This document shows, in pieces, positions 1 through 8,132 of a stretch of DNA of 26,204 nt. A program made the translations under genes and the position numbers. The stretch spans positions 1 to 26,204 of IMG/VR virus record IMGVR_UViG_3300024518_002072, one strand, 5' to 3'. Below the pieces are notes generated by a model. The model was not told the DNA's origin, ran no database searches, and worked only from the letters and a program-made list of their open reading frames with translations. The first letter of the stretch is position 1. Each line of letters begins with the position of its first letter. The stretch comes from a virus.

Positions 1-118
1 TGGGGATACCCAAGTCTGGGAATGGCGGAAGTGGGATCTTGGGAAGATCGGGGATCGGAGGGATAGGTAGCCCCGGAAGCCCCGGAAGCTTAAAGGCAGG
101 AATCGAACAGGCGCTCAT
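1..118 (-). CDS. Proline-rich baseplate-region protein, N-terminal part (cut by window edge)
   Basis: The reading frame starts at an ATG whose last base overlaps the TGA of the spike gene (ATGA junction) and runs off the left edge after 39 codons. The visible part starts MSACSIPAFKLPGLPG and is then almost entirely Pro, Leu, Ile and Gly in a short periodic pattern (LPGLP, IPPIP, LPKIP, LPPFP). Proline at every second to third residue implies an extended polyproline-like stretch, with no globular fold visible. It follows the spike gene directly in a baseplate operon, so it is probably a tail-tip or baseplate component. The rest of the protein lies outside the window, and no family is assigned. 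Confidence 0.6.
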   Translation of the reverse strand, partial: MSACSIPAFKLPGLPGLPIPPIPDLPKIPLPPFPDLGIP

Positions 119-828
119 GGCTTAATCGTCCAGCTAATGGATGCGACGCCAGCTTGCCCCAATGGCCCGTACAGAACGGCGTTCGCTCCAGGTAGCGGAG
201 GTGTAGCTGGAGCAATGTTGCCCAAGTTTCCGCCGCCCGTGTTGCACATGAAGTTGTCCCCGTTAATAGAGACTCCCTTTTCGTTAATGATCAACTGCGT
301 TTTACCGGCCATCAAAATGATCTCATCCTTGGTTACTTGAACAAGCGATGTCCCAAGGCTTAGGTTGATGCTGGACTCTCCGTTGTTGTCGCCAAGGAGA
401 GAGATCCCCATGTCCGTTAATACCGCTCCTGACGAATCCTTTTCTTCTTCAAGATCCGCGGCTTTTGTCACCATGGAGATCGAGTTTGACGAGTCCTTAA
501 CGAGCAGTCTCGTCGGCCCCTTGGTCACTATGGCGCGGTCGCCAGGCTGAAGGTTTCCCGCGTTAGAAACTGAGCGATTGTCCCACGTTCCGAAAACGAA
601 CGTCTCGTTTCCAAAGCTATAAGAAAAAGCCTGAGGAGCACCAAACTCGTCAGCCTCCGCAGGAACTGAATAAAACCCGTCAGTGGTCGCTACAGACTGG
701 CAATCAAAAGCGAAGCCCTCTGTCTCCCCCTCGTCATATCTAACATCGCCAAGGCTAACTGTGATCCTGCCGTCCTCGACAGAGGATACCAAGAGATCGG
801 AATAGTTCCAGTTGTCCTCGAATGCCAT
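115..828 (-). CDS. Baseplate spike protein, Mu Gp45-like
   Basis: This 237-aa protein is probably the central spike below the tail tube, which punctures the host envelope on sheath contraction. The N-terminal half (about residues 15-115) is beta-rich and contains LQPGDRAIV, as expected of an OB-fold that binds the hub. The C-terminal half (about 150-200) has short alternating strands such as DEIILMAGKTQLIINEKG followed by GVSINGD, a pattern typical of the trimeric beta-helix of phage spikes. The length matches Mu Gp45-type proteins. The ATG is preceded by GGAG at 6 nt. It follows the propeller gene and precedes the proline-rich ORF with a 4-nt overlap. Family and position agree, but the fold is inferred. 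Confidence 0.7.
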   Translation of the reverse strand: MAFEDNWNYSDLLVSSVEDGRITVSLGDVRYDEGETEGFAFDCQSVATTDGFYSVPAEADEFGAPQAFSYSFGNETFVFGTWDNRSVSNAGNLQPGDRAIVTKGPTRLLVKDSSNSISMVTKAADLEEEKDSSGAVLTDMGISLLGDNNGESSINLSLGTSLVQVTKDEIILMAGKTQLIINEKGVSINGDNFMCNTGGGNLGNIAPATPPLPGANAVLYGPLGQAGVASISWTIKP

Positions 829-830
829 GG

Positions 831-2210
831 TTACTCCGTGTTGGCCACCATTGTGCGGAGCAGATCAGCCCACTGAATGACTTTGTCAGAAAGCCGCTGA
901 ACATATAAGTGGCAGTTCTTAAAAGTTGTGGCCACAAGCTCTGGCGTCATGACATCTGACGGGGCACTCGCGGAATTAATTTGCAGGGTGATCGACCCAC
1001 TAAAACTAAGTTGACCCATGTTAACTCTAGGTGAATCAACTGCCAGAATGACACCCGGAGCAAGTGGCTCCTGAGACACCCACGTGACGCCACCGTCTGC
1101 CGTGTAGATAACAACACTCGAATCAGTTTCCGTGCTGTATCCACATGCCCACCCCTCGTTTGCACTGACAAATCGAACGCCCGTCAGGTGAGCATCTACC
1201 CCGCTGGTAAGCTCTGTCCACACTGCCCCACCGTCTATGGTCTTAATAATGTATCCAGATTCACCGACGATGTAGGCGATGTCGTTCGTCACAACGGAAA
1301 CGCCACTAAGGTAATACGATGAACCTATCGCCTGAGGCGTGTAACTAGCCCCGGCATCAGTCGTCTTGAACACCCCTCCCTGTCCACCGACTGACCACCC
1401 TACCCCCGTATTTAGAATATCAACATCAATAAGGGATGCCCCGAAAGCAGTTGGGATCGTAACATTTATCCAGGTTGCCCCATTGTTTATCGTGTAAAGA
1501 GTCTCCCCCCCTGCGCCGCAAACAATTCCCCTACCATCAGCAAGAAAGCTCACGGAGTAAAGGGTGAAGGTATGGGGAGCCGTCACGCTAGGCGTCCAGA
1601 GCGCCCCACCGTTCGTTGTGCGAAGGACAGTGTTCCCCTCGCCAACAGCCCACCCGGACAGTTCGTCCTGAAAGTCCACCCCTGTTAGCCCCACTGTGAC
1701 GCCGCTTGCCTGTGTTTGCCACGACCTGCCACTTGTCGAACTGTGGACAATGGAGCCAGCGCCGCCGACGGCCCATCTGTGGGAAGTGGATGGCGAGGAC
1801 ACGTCCGAAAACGATACAGCTGGTGATGTTGGATTTAACATGGGCTCCCATGTGTTTCCCGCATTCACGCTCTCAAGAAGCTTGAAGCCAACAGAAGAGA
1901 CGAACCTCAAGTTAGCCGGAACTGCCGTGAGTGGCTTCTTGGTCGTGTCATATGTTCTTGAAGATGAATACCATTGGTAATCAGGTGTGAACGGCGGCGA
2001 ATCTGGCAGGAAATTATTGCAACTCACGTTAAGCGGAACATGGTTGCGAGGCGGCTTCGGGATATTTACAAGCGTACTCCCGGCATCACCGAAGCCCGAG
2101 CCAGGCTCCCTGACCTTTATTACTGGCCATCGGGGGAGCCCGTCGACGTCAAGATCGGCCAAAGACAGCGAGAAGTTTGCGCGAAACTGAGAGTAGGTCG
2201 GGATAATCAT
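831..2210 (-). CDS. Baseplate-operon protein with a Ycf48/BNR-type seven-repeat beta-propeller
   Basis: This is a 459-aa protein. Residues 1-100 are a non-repetitive N-terminal region. From about 105 to 380 a 40-45-residue unit recurs seven times, each with an Asp-box-like signature ending in W or Y: VNAGNTW, TSGRSW, TTNGGALW, INNGATW, TTDAGASY, TIDGGAVW and TADGGVTW. Most units carry a preceding GWAVG-type strand (RWAVGG, GWAVGE, GWSVGG, GWACGY). This is the hallmark of Ycf48-like/BNR propellers, and seven repeats would close a seven-bladed ring. The C-terminal 75 residues are not repetitive. The ATG overlaps the hub stop codon by 4 nt and the spike gene follows directly, so it is co-translated with baseplate genes. 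Receptor binding or hub-spike assembly is an inference. It has no signal peptide. Confidence 0.75.
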   Translation of the reverse strand: MIIPTYSQFRANFSLSLADLDVDGLPRWPVIKVREPGSGFGDAGSTLVNIPKPPRNHVPLNVSCNNFLPDSPPFTPDYQWYSSSRTYDTTKKPLTAVPANLRFVSSVGFKLLESVNAGNTWEPMLNPTSPAVSFSDVSSPSTSHRWAVGGAGSIVHSSTSGRSWQTQASGVTVGLTGVDFQDELSGWAVGEGNTVLRTTNGGALWTPSVTAPHTFTLYSVSFLADGRGIVCGAGGETLYTINNGATWINVTIPTAFGASLIDVDILNTGVGWSVGGQGGVFKTTDAGASYTPQAIGSSYYLSGVSVVTNDIAYIVGESGYIIKTIDGGAVWTELTSGVDAHLTGVRFVSANEGWACGYSTETDSSVVIYTADGGVTWVSQEPLAPGVILAVDSPRVNMGQLSFSGSITLQINSASAPSDVMTPELVATTFKNCHLYVQRLSDKVIQWADLLRTMVANTE

Positions 2211-3685
2211 CTTGGAACAGCCCCCAGGATGAGGGAATCGAGTGGCAATAGAACTAAGCTCGTAATTTGACCAGATGCCCTGGTGGCGGAGAACTGCCTA
2301 GAAAAGATCCACATATCTTCGTCAATATCCAACTTTTTAATGATGACCCGAACAACGGTATTCGGGGTCCACATTGCCCCGGAGGCTGCAACGAACCCCG
2401 CCACCGAACAAGCGATCTTAAAACCGCCCGGAGCCCGAAGTCCCAACATCAGCTCCGCAAAGGTCTGACACCTTTCTGCATCGCGAGACATCTTATCTTC
2501 AGAAAACTTGGGCTTATATGGTTGAAAATCAGACTTGTAGTGAAACCTCTGCCTTTCAATAGTCTTATAGGCCACTGATTTGTAAGGGAATACCATCCTC
2601 TTGCGACCAGCCGGAATCTTAAACCAGCGCTCAGTATTTTCATAATCGTTCGTATAGACATCAATAGCGCCCTCTATACGAACCCCCGCAACTGGCTTGT
2701 TAGCCCTAACGGCCCCCGGCTTGTCGGGAGCTGGACCGTATATGATGCTCCCGAATCCTGGTCCTTGAACGAGGTTTTGCCCAACCGGCACCATTTCCGG
2801 ATCTTTCTGATTGACGGCCCCTGGTGCCTTTTTGCTCAGCTTCTTCATCAAGGCTTGACCGCCAACGACAATCTCACTGAACTGCCCGTCGTTGGTGTCG
2901 CTTACGTTTATTCCGTCAAGCATCAAGTCGCCCAACACGAGGTCGTCACCAGCGGCAGAGGCGTATGACCCGTCAAAAAGAGTGTAACTCGCGTCCTGCT
3001 CATATATCGGACGATCGAGCATCAGGCCGCCAAAGGCGTCTGTCTTCAAGATAAAACCCAAGCGGGAGATTATTCTAGATACAAACCCATAAGCCTTCTC
3101 GCCCTTCTGGGCCTTTAGTTGTTTCGCCTTCAGCTTAGTAACCGGCACGGGCGCCGGAAGATTTCCGAGAGGAGAATTTACCGTTTGGCCACTCTTGACC
3201 ATAAGGTCCGATCCGGTGTTGTTCTTCAGGTCAAGGTTCCTGTTAGAGAAGAACGGCGACAACACCGTCATAATAAGCTGGGAAACAGGAACATCTGTTT
3301 TGGAACTAATTGAAAACTGAGAACTGACGCTGGCTTCATAGGCTGCCGTTAGAAGTCCTTTTATCTCCAGCATTATCGCGGTACCGTTTCGCGCCATGCT
3401 GAAGGTTTGCGTTGTTATGACGCCGGTTGCCTGGAGATTGTCTCCGATAAGAAACTGAACAGCATTGCCCTTCGAGAGCTTCTTTCTGTAGCTCTCGAAC
3501 TTATCGTTAGTAGGGAATACCGTAACGGACAGCCTTCCAATGGGATCTAGAAAGTTTTCGTTTAGTGTGAAGTTTGTCCACAGTTCGAGAACTTCTCCAG
3601 CCTCATAGTAACCTTCGCCGCTTTCGTAGCTTTTGGCCCTCTCCGGGTCTAAAAACACAAGCTTAAGAGATGAGCCTTGCTCCAC
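2207..3685 (-). CDS. Baseplate hub protein, Mu Gp44 / gpD-like
   Basis: This 492-aa protein is probably the hub that links the end of the tail tube to the spike. The support is its length, its position after a DNA-circularization-type protein and before a Gp45-like spike, and a beta-rich architecture. It opens with a beta-domain (about 1-120; LELWTNFTLNENF, GRLSVTVFP, GNAVQFLIGD), continues with a segment resembling the Gp44 middle domains (VSRIISRLGFILKTDAFGG near 205-225), and ends with VRVIIKKLDIDEDMWI and SLVLLPLDSL. A long polar, basic loop lies around 280-410. The start codon is GTG, preceded by a G-rich stretch, three bases after the previous gene's TAG. Its stop overlaps the propeller start by 4 nt. 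The hub assignment is fairly secure, the exact family less so. Confidence 0.65.
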   Translation of the reverse strand: MEQGSSLKLVFLDPERAKSYESGEGYYEAGEVLELWTNFTLNENFLDPIGRLSVTVFPTNDKFESYRKKLSKGNAVQFLIGDNLQATGVITTQTFSMARNGTAIMLEIKGLLTAAYEASVSSQFSISSKTDVPVSQLIMTVLSPFFSNRNLDLKNNTGSDLMVKSGQTVNSPLGNLPAPVPVTKLKAKQLKAQKGEKAYGFVSRIISRLGFILKTDAFGGLMLDRPIYEQDASYTLFDGSYASAAGDDLVLGDLMLDGINVSDTNDGQFSEIVVGGQALMKKLSKKAPGAVNQKDPEMVPVGQNLVQGPGFGSIIYGPAPDKPGAVRANKPVAGVRIEGAIDVYTNDYENTERWFKIPAGRKRMVFPYKSVAYKTIERQRFHYKSDFQPYKPKFSEDKMSRDAERCQTFAELMLGLRAPGGFKIACSVAGFVAASGAMWTPNTVVRVIIKKLDIDEDMWIFSRQFSATRASGQITSLVLLPLDSLILGAVPR

Positions 3686-3687
3686 GG

Positions 3688-4647
3688 CTACACCCCCAGG
3701 TTGTCGCTTGCCGAGTCTATCTCTGCATTAAACTTTTTATCGGAGTAGTAAAGAACATAAACTGGTTTCAGGAGAGTGCTTCGGGGGATCGTGGGACTAT
3801 TAAGGATCCCTGGATTGAGCCCAATAAGCTCGCCCACAGTATTCCCCGTTTCAGCGGAAATCCGGTCCAGGTTCGTTTTAAAGGTTATGTGCTTTCTGGC
3901 AATCGCCCTAGTGTTTATACCGTTCCTCTCGGCCAGTAGCTTTATGCCGTTCCACAGAGTGATCAGGTTTCCCGCAAGCGCCCACGTGGCGTTGCTGCCA
4001 ACCGATTCCGCTGTTTCAATGATTGCTTCAACCGCGCCAAGAGATTGGTTCAGATATCCTTCCACAGTGTTTCTTGAAGAAGATACGAGCCCATCTATCT
4101 TCTTCACCATGTCCAGAAGGCTCGTCTCTGGCATTCCCGGTGGAAGCGGTAGCCCAAGGTCGCTGTAATCCTGATCTGCCGCTTCAGCCGCAGCTGTCAG
4201 GGAGGCGTCCGCTCTTGCAAATGGGAAATTGATGTCTTCTGCCGGGTCGGCCAAGGTTTCAATAAACGAAACCTGTAGGATCGCGCCAGATGTTCTCGCT
4301 GCGCTCAAGTCAACGCTCCAGGTTTTTACATAAGCCAATGTAAAACCAAAGACAGGATGCTGTAACTTCCCCGGAGAATCGTCAACTGCCACGGCGTTAA
4401 GCCACTTGTTGAACAACTCAGGAAAGTAATTTTTGCCTAAGTTGTTTAGAAAGTGGAGCCGGAAATTCATTGGGCTAGGATCGCGCCCCACATTCTCATG
4501 CGCCGCCCCGTTGATGTACGGGTACCTTCGCTCAGCTAAAGAAAACGATCCTGAGAACGATGCCGAGTCGTAAGGCGGCGACTCCAGGCCGCGCCATGTC
4601 ATCTTGGGCAGCGTCCCAATTATTGATGTTGTTGAGTTTAACGGCAT
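3688..4647 (-). CDS. DNA-circularization-N-domain protein, Mu gpN-like baseplate/tail component
   Basis: This 319-aa protein follows the tape measure. Its N-terminal 90 residues carry the pattern of the DNA circularization N-terminal family (WRGLESPPYDSASFSGS, then LAERRYPYINGAAHENVGRD, then MNFRLHFL). In Mu the homologue is a baseplate protein despite the historic name. The C-terminal half is helical, and near the end NTVGELIGLNPG followed by LLKPVYVLYYS suggests a LysM-like element. The frame is open to 4884, but that extension lies inside the tape-measure gene and is low-complexity, so the ATG at 4647, eight bases after the tape-measure stop, is preferred. The ribosome site there is weak, so translation is probably coupled. 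Confidence 0.7.
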   Translation of the reverse strand: MPLNSTTSIIGTLPKMTWRGLESPPYDSASFSGSFSLAERRYPYINGAAHENVGRDPSPMNFRLHFLNNLGKNYFPELFNKWLNAVAVDDSPGKLQHPVFGFTLAYVKTWSVDLSAARTSGAILQVSFIETLADPAEDINFPFARADASLTAAAEAADQDYSDLGLPLPPGMPETSLLDMVKKIDGLVSSSRNTVEGYLNQSLGAVEAIIETAESVGSNATWALAGNLITLWNGIKLLAERNGINTRAIARKHITFKTNLDRISAETGNTVGELIGLNPGILNSPTIPRSTLLKPVYVLYYSDKKFNAEIDSASDNLGV

Positions 4648-4654
4648 GGCGTCA

Positions 4655-7102
4655 CTATGGCTTGTAGTTGTCTCCCCAGTTAGCACCAATGCCAGATAGC
4701 CCAGGAGTGCCAGGGGAGCCCTGTGGGTGAGCAGTCGGAAAGGGGACACCGCTAACGTTGAGGACACCGGTGAACACGGCATTGGTAGTTTTGATTGTTG
4801 CCACTGGAGCACTGACGGCGATCTCGTTGCCCTCTTTATCAATCTGGGTTTCTCCCCCTCCCACCTTGTGCCCCTCGCCGGCAATCTTGCCGCCGGCTCT
4901 GGCTATATCGCGCCCCTCTAAATAGTTAGCTATCAACATCCTGAATTGCTGCTGCCTACCAACGTCGCCCTTAAAGTCGGGGTTCGTTCTGGCGGCCCCC
5001 TCGGCAAGTTGTGATGTAACATTAGTCCTTCTGGCAATGTCGTCACCAAACCCCTTGTGCCTCCCCCCCGTGCCGTAAAGGAGGCTTTTCTCAGATGCCA
5101 TCTCCTCAAGCTCTCTTGCTTTTGCTTCAGGCACACCCATTTTTACCATTTGCCTGACCAGGGATTCTTTGCTCCTGCCGCGCTTATTGAAAAAGAGTCT
5201 GGCGTTTCCTTCCTTATCTTTTTGTACAGTGGTAAGGCCCGCAATGGCTCCGAGGGACATCCCGTACTCGGCATCCATTTGCTTTTGCTCAAGACTGGCA
5301 ACCTCCTTATCAAAGCCTGCCATTGTTCCTTTATACTCAGATATATCCGCTTGCGACTTTGGAATAACAGACGCGTCCCACTTCTTTTTATAGGCCGCGC
5401 GCCTGTCTTTCGTTAATTGCAACTTCTCTTTAATGTTGCCGGCGGCGAAAGCGTCGTCTGCCTCTTTGCCCCTCTTCGCATCCATGGCTTTGTTAAGAAA
5501 TCCAAATTGGTCAGCAACAAATCCTACCAGCGACGCAAGCGACGCCATCGCAATAGTCATGCCCTTGATCGCCACCACAAGTCCGTCTACAGCGTCTTTG
5601 TTTCCAGCCAGGCCCTTTAGGGTTGGAAGCAGCTCTTTAGAAACTTCGGCGGTAACTTTTTCCCAGGCTGCCGTTAGTTGAGCGCTTGTCGTCTCTTGTT
5701 TGATTGCATGGTCCTCCATGATTTCAGTAACAGCCTCGCTACCGACCTTTAAGGATTGGATAAACTCGTCGAATGCCTTCTTCGTCTCAATGGCGGTTCT
5801 CTTTACGCCACCCTGATCTTCTCCAGCCGCAAGCTGATCCCATTTCCTTGAGAAGCCGCTAGTATACCGAATGCCGCGCTGCTTGAAGATGTCCATAAGA
5901 GCAACCTTACGGTCCTTCTTCTTTATCTTATTACCCTGAGCATCTGTAGCGTCGCCAGTCAGCCGGTTGTCTGTTCTATAAAGAATGTCGGACAGGATGT
6001 CCTCCATGTCTCTAAACTTAGATCGACTTCCCTTTCTGAATGCGTTTACGCCAAGCTTTGACAGCTTCCCCGTGTGCTGAGCCTGGGCGACATTGGCGTA
6101 AGCTCGCTCCATTGACGTGGCGGCTCCTGCTGCTGTGCCAGATCCCTGCGCTCCAATCTGAATCATGCTGGACAGTGACTTGACGGCGTCGAATCCAGTC
6201 CTGCCGCTAAACCTCGTCATGGCAGACGCCATCTTGGGAAGGTACTTCGCCAAGTCGGACAGCTCGATTCTGTTTCTCTTACCTGCCACTGCCATCATGG
6301 ACAGCCCGGTCATCATCTCTTTAGGATCTTTGATCCCCATCTTAATCTGCATCTCAGCCATGACTCGGCCAAGATCTTCCATGTCTGTACCAGTAGCGCT
6401 GCCCACCGTGGCAAACGTGTTCATATACTTTTTGGCACCTGGCAAGTCGCCCGTCTTGCTCACGAACGCCATCATGCCCTTAGTAAGATCTAACGACTTT
6501 ACTCCTGGGTTAGCCATTGATGTAGCCTGAATGCGGCGCATGAGACTGCCAACATTTGCCCTTTGGCCAGGCTTTCGCCCCTTAATTGCTAGGCTCGCCA
6601 CAGCCTCCTCAAGCTCGACCGCTTGCCGCCCTGCTGCGCCAACTGCCATCGCTCCAAAAAGGGCACCAGTTGCCCCTACGCCTATCATGCCCGTTCCCCC
6701 GCTAAAGCTCCTCAGTCTCCCCATCTGAGCAGCGGCTCTTCGGTTTGATGCTGCCAATGCCTTGTTTGCCGCTGCCTCTTTAGCCTTTTGTGCAGCCGCA
6801 GCCTTTGATGCAGCGACTGCATCTGCGCCACGCTTCTTTTCGGCCTTAGAAAGATTCTTTAGTTCCCTGGCTAACTTCTTTAGTCCCTTTAGCTCTTTAG
6901 TCAGACCGGAGATGGCTGATGCCGACGCTTCTTTGGCAGCTAGCTTACGTTGCTTGGAAGTGCTCTTCGCGACTCTCGACATCTTCTTGTCGAGCTTTTG
7001 GACAGTTCTCGCAGTGTGCGCAGCGGCTGTTTCTATATCCTTAAATGCGCGTATGACAGACTCTTTGCCGGTCGCGGAAAAGGTATAAACAATTGCTGCC
7101 AT
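4655..7102 (-). CDS. Tail tape measure protein
   Basis: This 815-aa protein sets tail length, acts as a scaffold for tube assembly and is expelled into the host. The evidence is its size as the longest gene in the tail section, its place between the tail-assembly genes and the baseplate, and its composition. Residues 30-125 are Lys/Ala-rich coiled coil. A Gly/Ala hydrophobic segment lies at about 136-158 (GVGATGALFGAMAVGAAG). The middle (160-470) resembles TP901-type tape measures, with helical stretches such as LSDLAKYLPKMASAM. A second hydrophobic segment (GMTIAMASLASLVGFVAD) is near 520-540. The end is unusual: the last 25 residues are Pro/Gly-rich (QGSPGTPGLSGIGANWGD). The ATG lies three bases after the stop of the upstream gene. 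Confidence 0.9.
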   Translation of the reverse strand: MAAIVYTFSATGKESVIRAFKDIETAAAHTARTVQKLDKKMSRVAKSTSKQRKLAAKEASASAISGLTKELKGLKKLARELKNLSKAEKKRGADAVAASKAAAAQKAKEAAANKALAASNRRAAAQMGRLRSFSGGTGMIGVGATGALFGAMAVGAAGRQAVELEEAVASLAIKGRKPGQRANVGSLMRRIQATSMANPGVKSLDLTKGMMAFVSKTGDLPGAKKYMNTFATVGSATGTDMEDLGRVMAEMQIKMGIKDPKEMMTGLSMMAVAGKRNRIELSDLAKYLPKMASAMTRFSGRTGFDAVKSLSSMIQIGAQGSGTAAGAATSMERAYANVAQAQHTGKLSKLGVNAFRKGSRSKFRDMEDILSDILYRTDNRLTGDATDAQGNKIKKKDRKVALMDIFKQRGIRYTSGFSRKWDQLAAGEDQGGVKRTAIETKKAFDEFIQSLKVGSEAVTEIMEDHAIKQETTSAQLTAAWEKVTAEVSKELLPTLKGLAGNKDAVDGLVVAIKGMTIAMASLASLVGFVADQFGFLNKAMDAKRGKEADDAFAAGNIKEKLQLTKDRRAAYKKKWDASVIPKSQADISEYKGTMAGFDKEVASLEQKQMDAEYGMSLGAIAGLTTVQKDKEGNARLFFNKRGRSKESLVRQMVKMGVPEAKARELEEMASEKSLLYGTGGRHKGFGDDIARRTNVTSQLAEGAARTNPDFKGDVGRQQQFRMLIANYLEGRDIARAGGKIAGEGHKVGGGETQIDKEGNEIAVSAPVATIKTTNAVFTGVLNVSGVPFPTAHPQGSPGTPGLSGIGANWGDNYKP

Positions 7103-7105
7103 TTC

Positions 7106-7411
7106 TTAAAATCCAGGAGCAACGGGCGTGTGAAGGTAGCGAGGGATCTCTTTATCAAAGAACTCTGTAAGCTCATCCATGTAAACTCGGAAGTTACTCA
7201 AAGGCTTTCTTGGACCATCGTACTCGTCCACAATATAACCTGCGTAATAAGCGTCCATTTCCACCTTGATTGTGCTGCTCGCGCTGCTGTTGGTTACAAT
7301 TCTAGCGCCAGTATTCCCCTCTAGAAAACCAGTCCTATTCGTGTACTCGTGGGTGTCTATTTCGCTATTCGAGGCAAGCACGCCGGCTTGCCACATGAAC
7401 TCAGACATCAT
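7106..7411 (-). CDS. Small neck/tail-completion-like protein (Gp10-like), putative
   Basis: This is a protein of about 101 aa just before the tape measure. It contains NRTGFLEGNTGARIV followed by an alternating beta stretch and MDAYYAGYIVDEYDG. This resembles the TG-x-L plus (Y)A-x-x-V/I-(E/N)-x-G layout of HK97 Gp10-like tail-completion proteins. The frame is open to 7501, but that would overlap the upstream gene by 101 nt. The paired ATGs at 7411 and 7408, close to the upstream stop at 7401, are better starts, and an AGAGG-like ribosome site lies about 10 nt upstream. Gp10-like genes usually sit before the tail tube, so a position next to the tape measure is slightly odd. The family assignment is tentative. 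Confidence 0.55.
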   Translation of the reverse strand: MMSEFMWQAGVLASNSEIDTHEYTNRTGFLEGNTGARIVTNSSASSTIKVEMDAYYAGYIVDEYDGPRKPLSNFRVYMDELTEFFDKEIPRYLHTPVAPGF

Positions 7412-8132
7412 CGCTGATCGCCTCTTCGCCCTCCTCGTCAATTTCCTCAGATCCCCGATCTTGATCTTCATTGAATACTGGAGCATCGTCTTCACCTTCA
7501 ACTTTCAGAGATAGGTATTCGTCGAACTTGTCTTCTCCGAGGGTGTCCACAATACCGAAGAACTTGCCGCTCAATATGATAAACGCTTGAGTAATCCACT
7601 CTGGCGACTTTTCTGCCAGAAAATGATCTGGAAAATTTGTATGCGAGGACCGCGCCGCAGCCCTGGCGTACATCATGATGTCTGGAACCTTTATGCTCCA
7701 CGACGTTGGCGCGTGACGCCTGCGCACCTCGTGATAAAGGTTTAGCAGCGTAGCGATCTGATCAGTCGTAAGGTTCTCTCTCATCCATTTGGGTCCAGGA
7801 AAAGCTGCGTACTTATTCCTTGAGCCCTCTTCAGCGTCCTCGTTAACCTCTTTGCATGCCCGGAAAAGCGCCTCGATGGCTTTGCTGTCATTTAGCAAAT
7901 CCATGTCCTGAGCAGCCTCCTCGATACCCTCGCTCACAGCCTTCACGTACTTGTGGGCCGACACCACCGAGTAATCTTCCTCGGACTTGGTGTTTACCCG
8001 AATCCCCACCTTAGAGACGTCCTTGTCTCCTAAACTAAAAAAGCCCTGGACATCGAACTCGTGAATGTCTCGTTCACGCTGCTCGATTGCCAGGGCTAAT
8101 TTACTCTTTGGAATCTGCTTCGATTTGCTCAT
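7401..8132 (-). CDS. Putative tail assembly protein (upstream of tape measure)
   Basis: This 243-aa soluble protein has no recognisable catalytic motif. It is helical and strongly acidic at the C-terminus: the last 40 residues are mostly Glu and Asp (EDDAPVF, GSEEIDEEGEEA). Position is the main clue: contractile phages usually encode tail-assembly chaperones between the tube and tape-measure genes. Residues 115-215 (LTTDQIATLLNLYHEVRRRHAPTSW, FFGIVDTLGEDKFDEYLSL) look like an alpha-helical domain. The ATG lies within the end of the previous gene (32-nt overlap, different frame). No slippery heptamer is visible at the overlap, so ordinary coupled translation is more likely than programmed frameshifting. 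The function is inferred from gene order only. Confidence 0.55.
   Translation of the reverse strand: MSKSKQIPKSKLALAIEQRERDIHEFDVQGFFSLGDKDVSKVGIRVNTKSEEDYSVVSAHKYVKAVSEGIEEAAQDMDLLNDSKAIEALFRACKEVNEDAEEGSRNKYAAFPGPKWMRENLTTDQIATLLNLYHEVRRRHAPTSWSIKVPDIMMYARAAARSSHTNFPDHFLAEKSPEWITQAFIILSGKFFGIVDTLGEDKFDEYLSLKVEGEDDAPVFNEDQDRGSEEIDEEGEEAISDDV

Noticed and set aside
4648-4884. N-terminal extension of the DNA-circularization-like protein
   Set aside because: The extension would overlap the tape measure by 230 nt and has a Ser/Arg/Leu-rich out-of-frame composition.
8101-8132. Programmed frameshift joining the two putative tail-assembly genes
   Set aside because: The overlap has no slippery heptamer, and the second gene has its own ATG. 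Two separate proteins are more likely.
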